The translations under genes and the position numbers were made by a program. This document shows, piece by piece, positions 6,837-15,940 of a DNA stretch of 64,000 bases. Position 1 is the stretch's first letter; every line of letters begins with the position of its first letter. The notes beneath the pieces are model-generated. The model was not told the DNA's origin. It did no database searches and worked only from the letters and a program-made list of their open reading frames with translations. The DNA is from Acidovorax benzenivorans (GTDB lineage Bacteria > Pseudomonadota > Gammaproteobacteria > Burkholderiales > Burkholderiaceae_C): NCBI RefSeq assembly GCF_028680575.1, contig NZ_JAPCKI010000008.1, positions 124,001-188,000 on the forward strand, in the 5' to 3' direction.

Positions 6837-7307
6837 ATGCAAGTCCAGTTCACGGTCAACGGGCGCGCTGCCAGTGTTGACGTCCCCCCCAATACCCTGC
6901 TTGTCCATGCGCTGCGAGAGCACCTGTTGCTCACTGGCACCCATGTGGGTTGTGACACCAGCCAGTGTGGGGCGTGTACGGTGCATGTGAACGGCCGGGC
7001 CGTCAAATCCTGTGCCATGCTGGCTGTGCAAGCACAAGGGGCCGAGGTGACCACCATCGAAGGCATGGCCGCTGCCGACGGCACCATGCACCCCATGCAG
7101 GCCGCGTTCAAGGAGTGCCATGGCCTGCAGTGCGGCTTCTGCACCCCGGGCATGGTGATGAGCGCTGTGGACCTGTGCAAGAACCACCCCAACGCCAGCG
7201 AAGGCGAGATCCGCGAACTGCTCGAAGGCAACATTTGCCGCTGCACCGGCTACCAGAACATCGTGCGCGCAGTGCAGGTCGGCCAGAAGGCCATGGCTGG
7301 CGCCTGA
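6837..7307 (+). CDS. coxS: Molybdenum hydroxylase small [2Fe-2S] subunit (CoxS-like)
   Basis: A 156-residue iron-sulfur subunit that passes electrons from the molybdenum site to FAD. The plant-type cluster is held by Cys39, Cys44, Cys47 and Cys59; the second cluster by Cys99, Cys102, Cys134 and Cys136 (CGFCTPG and [10 protein letters not shown]). ATG 6837 follows an AGGAG and starts the standard family N-terminus. The gene order S-L-M followed by maturation genes is shared with CO-dehydrogenase-like clusters. Whether the substrate is CO, an aldehyde or an N-heterocycle cannot be decided here. Confidence 0.92.
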   Translation: MQVQFTVNGRAASVDVPPNTLLVHALREHLLLTGTHVGCDTSQCGACTVHVNGRAVKSCAMLAVQAQGAEVTTIEGMAAADGTMHPMQAAFKECHGLQCGFCTPGMVMSAVDLCKNHPNASEGEIRELLEGNICRCTGYQNIVRAVQVGQKAMAGA

Positions 7308-7353
7308 GCGCGCCCGCCGTCCCCACGCCAGAACAATCCAAGGAGACAAGACC

Positions 7354-9741
7354 ATGGGTGCATCCGACTTTTCCAAGCTGCCGCACATCGGCGAATCGCT
7401 CAAGCGCAAGGAAGACTACCGCTTCCTGACCGGCGCGGGCCAATACACCGACGATGTGGTGCTGGCCGCGCAAAGCCACGCCGTGTTTGTGCGCTCGCCG
7501 CACGCCCACGCCAAGATCAACAGCATCAACACCAGCGCCGCCAAAGCAGCACCGGGCGTGCTGGGCGTGTTTGTGGGCGCCGACGTGGCCGCCGACAACA
7601 TCAATGGCCTGCCCTGCGGCTGGCTCATCACCAGCACCAATGGCGAGCCCATGAAGGAGCCGCCGCACCCCATTCTGGCGCAGGGCAAGGTGCGCTACGT
7701 GGGCGACCATGTGGCCATGGTGGTGGCGCAGACCCAGCAGCAGGCACGCGATGCGGCCGAGCTGGTGGAGGTGGACTACGACGTGCTGCCCGCCGTGGTG
7801 AACGTGGCCGATGCGGCATCGGGCGTTGTGGCGGGCGCTGCGCTGCATGACATTGCCCCGGACAACCATTGCTTCAAGTGGGCCATCGGCGACAAGGGGG
7901 GCGTGGACGCTGCGTTTGCCAATGCAGCGCACGTCACCAAGCTCGACCTGATCAACAACCGCCTGATCCCCAACGCCATGGAGCCGCGCGCGGCCATCGG
8001 CAGCTACAACCGGGCCAGCGACGAATACACGCTGTACGTCAGCAACCAGAACCCGCACGTCGAGCGCCTGCTGATGACGGCGTTTGTGATGGGCCTGCCC
8101 GAGCACAAGGTGCGCGTGATTGCGCCCGATGTGGGGGGCGGCTTCGGCTCCAAGATCTACCTGTATGCCGAAGACGTGTGCCTGACCTGGGCCTCCAAGA
8201 AGCTCAACCGCAACATCAAGTGGGTGGCCGACCGCAGCGAATCCTTTCTGTCGGACGCCCATGGCCGCGACCACATCAGCCATGCCGAGATGGCGATGGA
8301 CAAGGACGGAAAATTTTTGGCGCTGCGTGTGCACACCCATGCCAACCTGGGCGCCTACCTCAGCACCTTTGCCAGCGCCGTGCCCACCATCCTGTACGCC
8401 ACGCTGCTGGCCGGCCAGTACAGCACGCCCCAGGTGCATGTGGAGGTGGATTCATGGTTCACCAATACCGCGCCGGTAGACGCCTACCGGGGCGCAGGTC
8501 GGCCCGAGGCGACCTATCTGTTAGAGCGCTTGGTGAGTCGTTGTGGTTGGGAAATGGGCTTGGGGCAGGACGAGATCCGCAAGCGCAACTTCATCACCAG
8601 TTGGCCTTACCAGACGCCCGTGGCGCTGCAGTACGACGTGGGCGACTACCACGCCTGCATGACGCAAGCGCAGGAACTGGCCGACGTGGCGGGCTTTGCG
8701 GCGCGCAAGGCGGCCAGCGAGGCCAAGGGTTTGAAGCGCGGCATCGGTTACAGCAGCTACATCGAAGCCTGCGGCATTGCGCCGTCCAACATCGCGGGTG
8801 CGCTGGGCGCGCGGGCGGGCCTGTTTGAATGCGGCGAGGTGCGCGTGCACCCCACGGGCAGCGTGACGGTGTTCACCGGCTCGCACAGCCACGGCCAGGG
8901 GCATGAGACCACCTTTGCGCAGGTGGTGGCGGCGCGCCTGGGCATCCCGGTGGAGAACGTGGACATCGTGCACGGCGACACGGGGCGTGTGCCGTTTGGC
9001 ATGGGCACGTATGGCTCGCGCTCCATCAGCGTGGGCGGCGCGGCCATCATGAAGGCGCTGGACAAGATCGAGGCCAAGGCCAAGAAGATCGCCGCGCACC
9101 TGATGGAGGCGAGCGACGCCGACATTGACTTTGCCAACGGCGAGTTCACCGTGCGCGGCACCGACAAGAAGATCCCGTTCGGCCAGGTGTCGCTGGCGGC
9201 CTATGTGCCGCACAACTACCCGCTGGACGTGCTGGAGCCGGGCCTGAACGAAACCGCGTTCTACGACCCCACCAACTTCACTTTCCCCGCAGGCACCTAC
9301 ATCTGCGAGGTGGAGATTGACCCGGCCACAGGCAGCACCCGCGTGGACAAGTTCACCGCCGTGGACGACTTCGGCACCATCATCAACCCCATGATCGTGG
9401 AAGGCCAGGTGCATGGCGGTCTGGTGCAGGGCATTGGCCAGGCGATGATGGAAAACTGCGTGTACGACCGCGAGACCGGCCAGCTGCTCACCGGCAGCTT
9501 CATGGACTACGCCATGCCGCGCGCCGACGACTTCCCTGAGTTCAAGCTGGGCCACGTGTGCACCCCCTGCACCCACAACCCGCTGGGCACCAAGGGCTGC
9601 GGCGAGGCCGGGGCCATTGGCTCGCCACCGGCCGTGATCAACGCCGTGCTGGATGCGCTGCGACCGCTGGGCGTGAAGGAATTCGACATGCCCGCATCCC
9701 CGCACCGCGTGTGGGATGCCATTCAAAACGCCAAGGCATAA
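7354..9741 (+). CDS. coxL: Molybdenum hydroxylase large subunit, form II CO-dehydrogenase-like (CoxL)
   Basis: A 795-residue catalytic subunit binding molybdopterin cytosine dinucleotide. The active-site loop is AYRGAGR at 377-383, the form II signature; form I, the proven CO oxidisers, has AYXCSFR with the catalytic cysteine. GGGFGSK-type and GQGHETTFAQV molybdopterin contacts are present, and the conserved catalytic Glu is Glu751 in GCGEAGAIGSP. The length is normal. It has an RBS (AAGGAG) and lies 46 bp after the small subunit. Because form II enzymes have varied or unknown substrates, annotation as CO dehydrogenase is uncertain. Confidence 0.92.
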   Translation: MGASDFSKLPHIGESLKRKEDYRFLTGAGQYTDDVVLAAQSHAVFVRSPHAHAKINSINTSAAKAAPGVLGVFVGADVAADNINGLPCGWLITSTNGEPMKEPPHPILAQGKVRYVGDHVAMVVAQTQQQARDAAELVEVDYDVLPAVVNVADAASGVVAGAALHDIAPDNHCFKWAIGDKGGVDAAFANAAHVTKLDLINNRLIPNAMEPRAAIGSYNRASDEYTLYVSNQNPHVERLLMTAFVMGLPEHKVRVIAPDVGGGFGSKIYLYAEDVCLTWASKKLNRNIKWVADRSESFLSDAHGRDHISHAEMAMDKDGKFLALRVHTHANLGAYLSTFASAVPTILYATLLAGQYSTPQVHVEVDSWFTNTAPVDAYRGAGRPEATYLLERLVSRCGWEMGLGQDEIRKRNFITSWPYQTPVALQYDVGDYHACMTQAQELADVAGFAARKAASEAKGLKRGIGYSSYIEACGIAPSNIAGALGARAGLFECGEVRVHPTGSVTVFTGSHSHGQGHETTFAQVVAARLGIPVENVDIVHGDTGRVPFGMGTYGSRSISVGGAAIMKALDKIEAKAKKIAAHLMEASDADIDFANGEFTVRGTDKKIPFGQVSLAAYVPHNYPLDVLEPGLNETAFYDPTNFTFPAGTYICEVEIDPATGSTRVDKFTAVDDFGTIINPMIVEGQVHGGLVQGIGQAMMENCVYDRETGQLLTGSFMDYAMPRADDFPEFKLGHVCTPCTHNPLGTKGCGEAGAIGSPPAVINAVLDALRPLGVKEFDMPASPHRVWDAIQNAKA

Positions 9742-9752
9742 GGAGACCCACC

Positions 9753-10544
9753 ATGTACGCATTCACCTTTGAGGCTCCTTCCTCCACCGCCGCTGCCGCG
9801 CAGCTCATCGCCCAGGGCGGCAAGCTGCTGGCGGGTGGGCAAAGCTTGTTGCCGTCCATGCGGCTGCGCCTGGCCAACCCCGAGAAAATCGTGGACCTGA
9901 ACAGCATTGCCGAGCTGGCGGGCATTCGCCGCGAGGGCAACGCGTTGGTCATCGGTGCCATGACGCGCCATGCCGACGTGGCAGCCAGTGCGGAAGTAAA
10001 AGCCGCCATCCCTGCGCTGGCCGACCTGGCCGCCCACATCGGCGACCGCCAGGTGCGCGCACGCGGCACGCTGGGCGGCTCGGTGGCCAACAACGACCCT
10101 GCCGCCTGCTACCCCAGTGCGGTGCTGGGCCTGGGCGCCACGGTCATCACCAACCGCCGCGAGATCCAGGCCGACGATTTCTTTGTGGGCATGTACACCA
10201 CGGCGCTGGAGGAGGGCGAGATCATCACCGCCATCCGCTTCCCGATCCCGAAACGCGCTGCGTACATGAAGTTCAAGCAGGCGGCTTCGCGCTTCTCGCT
10301 GGTGGGGGTGTTTGTGGCGCAGACCGACAGCGGCGTGCGCGTGGCCGTCACCGGTGCGGCCAGCAGCGTGTTCCGCCACGCGGGGCTGGAGGCGGCGCTC
10401 AACCAGAGCTTCACCCCCCAGTCGGCGGCCAGCGTGAAGATCGACGCGAGCGACCTGAACGCCGACATCCACGCCAGCGCTGCCTACCGCGCCAACCTCA
10501 TCAGCGTGCAAACGCAGCGCGCAGTGCAGCAGATGCTGGGCTGA
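9753..10544 (+). CDS. coxM: Molybdenum hydroxylase FAD-binding medium subunit (CoxM-like)
   Basis: A 263-residue FAD subunit. It has the AGGQS motif at 27-31 and the TLGGS motif at 106-110, which bind the FAD diphosphate in this family. It delivers electrons from the iron-sulfur subunit to an external acceptor. AAGGAG precedes ATG 9753, 11 bp after the large-subunit stop, so S, L and M are one transcription unit. A length of about 260-290 is usual for the family. Confidence 0.92.
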   Translation: MYAFTFEAPSSTAAAAQLIAQGGKLLAGGQSLLPSMRLRLANPEKIVDLNSIAELAGIRREGNALVIGAMTRHADVAASAEVKAAIPALADLAAHIGDRQVRARGTLGGSVANNDPAACYPSAVLGLGATVITNRREIQADDFFVGMYTTALEEGEIITAIRFPIPKRAAYMKFKQAASRFSLVGVFVAQTDSGVRVAVTGAASSVFRHAGLEAALNQSFTPQSAASVKIDASDLNADIHASAAYRANLISVQTQRAVQQMLG

Positions 10545-10602
10545 GGGGAGTGCGCCCACCGCCTTGGTGCGGCACCAGGTAGTGGGCTTTTGAATGAAAT
10601 TG

Positions 10603-10635
10603 GCTGCTAGCGCAGTATTGATATGCGCTAGCAGC
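10603..10635. repeat. Perfect palindromic repeat hairpin, 12-bp arms
   Basis: GCTGCTAGCGCA (10603-10614) and TGCGCTAGCAGC (10624-10635) form a perfect 12-bp stem with a 9-base loop. This is the best-preserved copy of the short palindromic repeat family in the window. It lies between the medium subunit and CoxD, and its right edge touches the first possible start codon of coxD. There is no following T-run, so it is not a classical terminator, though it could attenuate or protect the upstream message. Confidence 0.8.
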
Positions 10636-10636
10636 T

Positions 10637-11578
10637 ATGAATTGGATAGCAATGAATTCGATGATCGCCGCGCCGGTTCCGGTTTCCATCGACGCCCTGG
10701 TGTTGGCCTTGCAAAGCGTGGGCTACTTTGCCGACCGGCGCCTGGCCACGGCGGTGTTTCTGGCACTCAAACTGCAGCGGCCTTTGCTGCTGGAGGGCGA
10801 GCCTGGCGTGGGCAAGACGGCGCTGGCCAAGGCCCTCTCGGAAGTGCTCTCGCGCAGCCTCATCCGCTTGCAGTGCTACGACGGTCTGGAGCAGCGCGAG
10901 GCGCTGTACGAATGGAACTACGCGGCCCAGTTGCTGCACATGCGGGCGGCAGAAAGCAAAGGCAGTGCCGACATGGCACAGGTAGAACGCGAGGTGTATC
11001 AAGACCGCTACCTCATCCGCCGCCCCTTGCTGCAAGCCTTGCAGGCCCCCGCGCCCGGCGCCGTGCTGCTGATCGACGAGGTGGACCGCGCTGACGAGCC
11101 CTTCGAGGCCTTCTTGCTCGAATACCTGGGCGAGTACCAGGTCAGCATCCCCGAGATCGGCACCGTGCGTGCCACGGCCACACCGGTCACCCTCCTCACC
11201 AGCAACCGCACGCGCGATCTGCACGACGCCGTCAAGCGCCGCTGCCTGTACCACTGGCTGGACTACCCCGAGCGTGAACGCGAGCTGGCCATCGTGCGTG
11301 CCCAGGTGCCGGGCGCCAGCGAGGCGCTGGCCATCCAGGTCGCGGAGTTTGTGGGCCGGCTGCGCAGCCAGCCGTTTGCCAACGCATTCCAGCGCGCACC
11401 GGGCATTGCAGAGAGTGTGGAATGGGCCAAGGCGCTGGTGGCGCTGGACACGATTGTGGTGGACCCGGAGGTGGTGTCCGACACCGCAGGCATCTTGTTC
11501 AAGCAGCGTGAGGATGTCGCGGCGCTCACGCGCGACATGGCGGTGCAGTTGCTGCAGCCTGCCGACACCGATGCATGA
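10637..11578 (+). CDS. coxD: MoxR-type AAA+ ATPase, CoxD-like
   Basis: A 313-residue AAA+ ATPase of the MoxR/CoxD type, which in CO-dehydrogenase systems matures the molybdenum active site together with CoxE. Walker A is GEPGVGKT at 54-61 and Walker B is VLLIDEVD at about 143-150; a sensor-like TSNRTRD follows. Three in-frame ATGs (10637, 10652, 10661) lie close together and none has a strong RBS. The first abuts the palindromic repeat, so the first residues may be repeat-derived and the true start could be 10661. The stop overlaps the beginning of the next frame. Confidence 0.9.
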   Translation: MNWIAMNSMIAAPVPVSIDALVLALQSVGYFADRRLATAVFLALKLQRPLLLEGEPGVGKTALAKALSEVLSRSLIRLQCYDGLEQREALYEWNYAAQLLHMRAAESKGSADMAQVEREVYQDRYLIRRPLLQALQAPAPGAVLLIDEVDRADEPFEAFLLEYLGEYQVSIPEIGTVRATATPVTLLTSNRTRDLHDAVKRRCLYHWLDYPERERELAIVRAQVPGASEALAIQVAEFVGRLRSQPFANAFQRAPGIAESVEWAKALVALDTIVVDPEVVSDTAGILFKQREDVAALTRDMAVQLLQPADTDA

Positions 11579-11588
11579 GAACCGTCCC

Positions 11589-12803
11589 ATGGCAGAGGGC
11601 GCGATGTTCTCCCAACTTGGCGATGCCCGCACCGGCAAGCTGGCCGACAACCTGAGCGGCTTTGGTCGCACGCTGCGCCGCGCTGGCGTGCGGGTAGACG
11701 CTGCCCGCATGGCGCTGGCCCAGCAGGCGGTGATGTTGGTAGGCCTGCAGCGCGAGGATTTCAGCGCCGCACTGGAGGCCGTGCTGGTCAGCCGCGAGCA
11801 AGACCGCATGGTGTTCCGTGAGTTGTTCGACGCCTACTTTCGCAACCCCAACGTGGCGCAAAAGCTGCTGGCACAAATGCTGCCCAGCGCCGAGTCCAAG
11901 GCCGAGCCCGTCAAGCGCCGCCCGCGCGTGAGCGAGGCACTGGCGCCCGTGCGCGCTGCCCGCAACGCGCCGCCCGCACGCGAAGAAGACAAGATCGAAT
12001 TCGATGCCGCCATGACGGCCAGCGACCTGCAGCGCCTGCGGCAGGCCGATTTCAACCAACTTTCGGCCAGCGAATACCTCCTGGTGGAGCGCCTGGCGCG
12101 CGACGTGCCCCTGCCTTTGCCGCGCTATGCGGCCCGCCGCACCCGGCCGGGTGTGCGCGGCAGCCGCCCGCACTGGCCCGGCGCCATGCACCATGCGGCG
12201 CGCACTGGGGGCGAGGTGCTGCGCATCCCCTTGCTGCAGCGGCGCCAGCAACCGTTGCCGCTGCTGGTGCTGGTGGATGTGTCGGGCTCCATGGAGCGTT
12301 ACTCGCGGCTGCTGCTGGCGTTTTTGCATGCAGCGACTGCACCGCGCCACACCGGCGACGCCGTGCGCCGCGACGTGTTTGCGTTTGGCACCGGGCTGAC
12401 CGACCTCACGCCCGCCTTCCGTCTGGCCGACACCGATGCGATGCTGGAGACGGCCAGCCGCGCGATCACCGACTTTGCGGGCGGCACCCGCATGGGCGAC
12501 AGCCTGGGCCAGTTGCGCCTGCAGCATGCGCGGCGCCTGGTGGGGCGGCGCACGCTGGTGCTGTTGATCAGCGACGGGCTCGACACGGGCACCCCCGAGG
12601 TGCTGGAGCGCGAGCTGGCCTGGCTGCGCCGCCACTGTGGCCGCCTGCTGTGGCTCAACCCCCTGCTGCGCTACGAAGGGTATGCCCCCACGGCGCGCGG
12701 TGCGTCAGCCCTGCACCGCCAGGCCCACGGCATGGTGGCCGTGCACAACCTGAGCCACCTCAAAGAACTGGCCGCCCATCTGGCGAGCGTGCTGCGGCAA
12801 TGA
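11589..12803 (+). CDS. coxE: VWA-domain protein, CoxE-like
   Basis: A 404-residue protein with a C-terminal von Willebrand A domain. The MIDAS metal motif DVSGS is at 230-234, and conserved T and D positions follow in FAGGTRMGDSL and LLISDGLD. The N-terminal half is helical and arginine-rich. CoxE works with the MoxR-type CoxD in cofactor maturation. An earlier in-frame ATG at 11571 overlaps the coxD stop and is an alternative start; ATG 11589 starts 10 bp after that stop. Pairing with coxD supports the call. Confidence 0.88.
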   Translation: MAEGAMFSQLGDARTGKLADNLSGFGRTLRRAGVRVDAARMALAQQAVMLVGLQREDFSAALEAVLVSREQDRMVFRELFDAYFRNPNVAQKLLAQMLPSAESKAEPVKRRPRVSEALAPVRAARNAPPAREEDKIEFDAAMTASDLQRLRQADFNQLSASEYLLVERLARDVPLPLPRYAARRTRPGVRGSRPHWPGAMHHAARTGGEVLRIPLLQRRQQPLPLLVLVDVSGSMERYSRLLLAFLHAATAPRHTGDAVRRDVFAFGTGLTDLTPAFRLADTDAMLETASRAITDFAGGTRMGDSLGQLRLQHARRLVGRRTLVLLISDGLDTGTPEVLERELAWLRRHCGRLLWLNPLLRYEGYAPTARGASALHRQAHGMVAVHNLSHLKELAAHLASVLRQ

Positions 12804-12909
12804 GGGCACGGTCATGCGGGCGTGCCCAGTGCTGCCCAGGTCTGCGGGCAGATTGAACTCACACAACATCCACAACGTCCACACCATCTGAACACCGAGA
12901 GGACCCACC

Positions 12910-13542
12910 ATGGAAATGCAAGCCAGCCGAACCCTTGCCGTCAGCCAGCAACAGGCCTGGGAGGCGCTCAACGACCCCGAGGTGCTCAAGCTGTGCATTC
13001 CCGGCTGCGACAAGGTCGAGCCCACGGCCGACAACCAGTATTCCGTGGCCATGGCCCTCAAGATCGGGCCCGTTTCGGCCAAGTTCGCGGGCAAGATCAC
13101 GCTGTCGGACATCGTGCCGCCCGAGAGCTACAACATCGCCTTCGATGGCTCCGGTGGCGTAGCAGGCTTTGGCAAGGGCAACGCCCAAGTCAAGCTCGTG
13201 CCCCTGCCCGCCGATGCAGCAGGGCAAGCCAGCTGCGAGCTGCACTACACCGTGCACGCCTCGGTGGGCGGCAAGATCGCCCAACTGGGCCAGCGCCTCA
13301 TCGACGGCGCCGCCAAGAGCATGGCCGAGGACTTCTTCAAGCGTTTTGACGACGAGATGCAGCGCCGCTTTCCGCGCGCTGAAGTCCCACTGGGGGCTGA
13401 CGCAGCAGGCGCCGATGCCATCACCCAGCCGGGAGCGGTGGATGGGGGCGACGCAACCCAGAGCGGGGGTATCCCTGCGTGGGTGTGGGGTGTTGGCGTG
13501 GGGGCCCTGGTATTGCTGGCCTGGTGGTTCAATCGGGGGTGA
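12910..13542 (+). CDS. coxG: CoxG-like SRPBCC protein with C-terminal membrane anchor
   Basis: A 210-residue protein. Residues 1-150 form a CoxG/SRPBCC domain (AWEALNDPEVLKLCIPGCD and later HASVGGKIAQLGQRLIDGAAK). A low-complexity linker follows, then one hydrophobic helix at about 187-206 ending WWFNRG. CoxG is thought to recruit or anchor the molybdenum hydroxylase to the inner membrane, and the C-terminal helix fits that. A GAGAGGA-type RBS precedes ATG 12910. It lies between coxE and the XdhC-like gene. Confidence 0.9.
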   Translation: MEMQASRTLAVSQQQAWEALNDPEVLKLCIPGCDKVEPTADNQYSVAMALKIGPVSAKFAGKITLSDIVPPESYNIAFDGSGGVAGFGKGNAQVKLVPLPADAAGQASCELHYTVHASVGGKIAQLGQRLIDGAAKSMAEDFFKRFDDEMQRRFPRAEVPLGADAAGADAITQPGAVDGGDATQSGGIPAWVWGVGVGALVLLAWWFNRG

Positions 13543-13571
13543 GTGAACGGGGTACCCAAAGGAAGCGAGTC

Positions 13572-14645
13572 ATGGAAAATTTGGACGTCATGGTGTTGCG
13601 CACACTGCAGGGCTGGCGTGCTGCAGGGCGCCGTGCGCTGCTGGCCACGGTGGTGCGCACCTGGGGCTCGTCGCCCCGGCCTGTGGGCTCCATCATGGCG
13701 CTGTGCGAAGACGGCGCGGTGGTGGGCTCGGTGTCGGGCGGGTGCATTGAGGACGACCTGATCGACCGCCACACCCGCGCCTATGCCCAGGCGGGCGCGG
13801 CTGCAGACGGTGCCGAGCACCGCATCCCCAGCGGGCCGCCATCGTTTGTCAAATACGGCATCAGCGCCGATGAGGCGCACCGCTTTGGCCTGCCCTGCGG
13901 CGGCACGTTGGAGCTGCTGCTCGAATACGACCCTGATCCCGCACTGCTGGCCGAGTTGATTGCCTTGCTGGCTGCCGGGCGGCTGGTGCAGCGCACCGTG
14001 CGCCTGTCCGATGGCGCGGTGACCCTGGCGCCCACCCAAGCGCCCGAGGCGTTGGCGGTGGATGTCTTGCAGCTCACCAACACCTTTGGCCCTGAGTACC
14101 GCATGCTGCTGATCGGTGCAGGGCAGCTCACCGAGTACCTGGCCACCATGGCCTTGTTCAATGGTTTTGCCGTGACGGTGTGCGACCCGCGCGAGGAGTA
14201 CCGGGGCAGCTGGAGCGTGCCCGGCGCCACGGTGGTGAGCGACATGCCCGACGATGTGGTGCTGGCCTTCAAGCCCGACCGCCGCACTTGCGTGGTGGCG
14301 CTCACGCACGACCCCAAACTGGACGACCTGGCGCTGCTGGAGGCGCTGAACACCGAGGCGTTCTACGTGGGTGGCATTGGCTCGCGCCGCAACAACGAGG
14401 CACGGCGTGCACGCATGATCGAGCACTTTGACCAGACCGAAGCCAGCCTGCAACGCCTGCGTGGGCCGATCGGTATCTACATCGGCAGCAAGACACCACC
14501 CGAGATTGCAGTGAGCGTGATGGCAGAGATCCTGGCCGTCAAAAACGGCGTGACCCTGCCGCGTGACATGGAAGTAGCCCAGGCCAAAAACGACCGGGAG
14601 CAGGTGCCTAACGACCCCGGCGCCTTGGTGTGCGGCGTGCGGTAG
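13572..14645 (+). CDS. XdhC/CoxI-family molybdenum cofactor insertion protein
   Basis: A 357-residue XdhC/CoxI-type protein, which binds and sulfurates or inserts the molybdenum cofactor into hydroxylases. The N-terminal XdhC/CoxI domain contains SVSGGCIEDD; the C-terminal Rossmann-like domain starts with LLIGAGQLTEYLA and ends with GGIGSRRNNEARR and the GIYIGSKTPPEIAVS segment. ATG 13572 was chosen for the family N-terminus; an upstream open stretch overlaps coxG. It is the last gene of the operon; the next gene is convergent. Confidence 0.9.
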   Translation: MENLDVMVLRTLQGWRAAGRRALLATVVRTWGSSPRPVGSIMALCEDGAVVGSVSGGCIEDDLIDRHTRAYAQAGAAADGAEHRIPSGPPSFVKYGISADEAHRFGLPCGGTLELLLEYDPDPALLAELIALLAAGRLVQRTVRLSDGAVTLAPTQAPEALAVDVLQLTNTFGPEYRMLLIGAGQLTEYLATMALFNGFAVTVCDPREEYRGSWSVPGATVVSDMPDDVVLAFKPDRRTCVVALTHDPKLDDLALLEALNTEAFYVGGIGSRRNNEARRARMIEHFDQTEASLQRLRGPIGIYIGSKTPPEIAVSVMAEILAVKNGVTLPRDMEVAQAKNDREQVPNDPGALVCGVR

Positions 14646-14658
14646 CCACGCAGGCAGG

Positions 14659-15162
14659 TCAGTGCTGGGCTTTTGGTTCCTGCGCCTGCAGTTGTCGCTG
14701 CACATGCCTGAGCAGCCCTTCGCAGGCGTCTTCCACAAGGTCCAGCACCTCCTCAAACCCCTGGCTGCCGCCGTAGTACGGGTCGGGCACCACCGGGCTG
14801 TCGAACTGCAGGCAGAACTCCGTCATGCGCCGCAGCTTGTGCGCGTGTGCGGGTGGGCAAAGGTCTTGCGCCAGGGCCAGGTTGTCCCAGTCCATGGCCA
14901 GGATCAGGTCGTAGCGGGCAAAGTCAGCGTTCTTGATCTGCCGGGCCCGCAAGTCCGACAGGTCATAGCCGCGCTGCGCCGCGTGGCGCTGGGTGCGCGT
15001 GTCGGGCGGTTCGCCGGGGTGGTAGTTGTGCGTACCTGCCGAGTCCACCACCACAGTGTGCGCCAGGCCGCTGTGGATGATCTTGTGGCGGAACACGCCG
15101 TGGGCTGTGGGGCTGCGGCAGATGTTGCCCATGCACACGAAAAGAATCGCGTAGCGAGACAT
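14659..15162 (-). CDS. Low-molecular-weight protein tyrosine phosphatase
   Basis: A 167-residue cytoplasmic phosphatase. The P-loop reads CMGNICRS near the N-terminus (Cys10 to Arg16), and the general-acid loop DPYYGG is present about residue 127, with Asp and two tyrosines. These are hallmarks of the family. Unlike ArsC at 1590, it has the DPYY loop and lacks the ArsC cysteines, so it is a phosphatase and not an arsenate reductase. Its substrate is unknown. It lies 15 bp downstream of the GST gene in the same direction. Confidence 0.93.
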   Translation of the reverse strand: MSRYAILFVCMGNICRSPTAHGVFRHKIIHSGLAHTVVVDSAGTHNYHPGEPPDTRTQRHAAQRGYDLSDLRARQIKNADFARYDLILAMDWDNLALAQDLCPPAHAHKLRRMTEFCLQFDSPVVPDPYYGGSQGFEEVLDLVEDACEGLLRHVQRQLQAQEPKAQH

Positions 15163-15177
15163 GGTGGTGGCGAGCGT

Positions 15178-15867
15178 TCAGGCCTCGATCACCACTGGGC
15201 CGCCCTTGGCAATGCCCCGTTGGTAGGCAGGGCGTGCGTGCATGCGTTCCAGGTAGGCCTGCAGGTGCGGGCAGTGGCTTGCGTCGTTGGCGCGTGACAT
15301 CAGGGCTTCGACCGCAAAGCTCATCTGAAAGTCCGCCATGGTCAGGTGCTCCCCCGCAAACCAACGGTGGGTGCCCAGGTGTTGCTCAATGAACGCCAGC
15401 GCCGTGTCCACGTTGGGGTCGATGAGCTTTTGCTGCACCGTGCCACACAGGGCGCGCGCAATGGGCTTCACGAAGAACGGCATGGGCTGGGTGGGGATGG
15501 TCTTGAACACCAGTTTCATCACCAGCCAGTTCATCAGCGAGCCCTCGGCATAGTGCATCCAGAAGCGGCACTGGCGGTGCTCGGCGGTGCGGGGGGCGGG
15601 CTGCAGGTGGGCCAGATCGCCACGGGCCTGCTCGCCATAGGTTTCGGCCAGGTACTCGATGATGGCGCCTGACTCGGCAATCACTTCGTCACCGTCCGTG
15701 ATGACCGGCGACTTGCCCAGGGGGTGAATGGCCCTGAGCGCGGGTGGTGCCAGCTTGGTGGCCTTGTCGCGCGGGTAGATCTTGAGCTCGTAGGGCACGC
15801 CCAGCTCTTCCAACAGCCAGAGGATGCGCTGCGAGCGCGAGGTTTCGAGGTGGTGCAGGGTGATCAT
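15178..15867 (-). CDS. Glutathione S-transferase
   Basis: A 229-residue GST. The N-terminal thioredoxin-like domain has the glutathione-contact segments HPLGKSPVITDGD and AESGAIIEYLAETY (the conserved Glu-Ser pair), followed by an all-helical C-terminal domain ending around WFAGEHLTMADFQMSF. The start was set at ATG 15867; ATG 15876 adds three residues and is possible. The substrate cannot be predicted. It is followed by the LMW phosphatase gene. Confidence 0.92.
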   Translation of the reverse strand: MITLHHLETSRSQRILWLLEELGVPYELKIYPRDKATKLAPPALRAIHPLGKSPVITDGDEVIAESGAIIEYLAETYGEQARGDLAHLQPAPRTAEHRQCRFWMHYAEGSLMNWLVMKLVFKTIPTQPMPFFVKPIARALCGTVQQKLIDPNVDTALAFIEQHLGTHRWFAGEHLTMADFQMSFAVEALMSRANDASHCPHLQAYLERMHARPAYQRGIAKGGPVVIEA

Positions 15868-15940
15868 GGGCGCCATCTTATGGAAGAGTCGGCCACATGC
15901 ACCCTGGTGCTGCCCTTGTTTTGCGTGATTTTTGCGTGGT

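Noticed and set aside
5141-10635. Short palindromic repeats considered as CRISPR repeats
   Set aside because: Copies are dispersed, imperfect and not regularly spaced; there are no spacers or cas genes.
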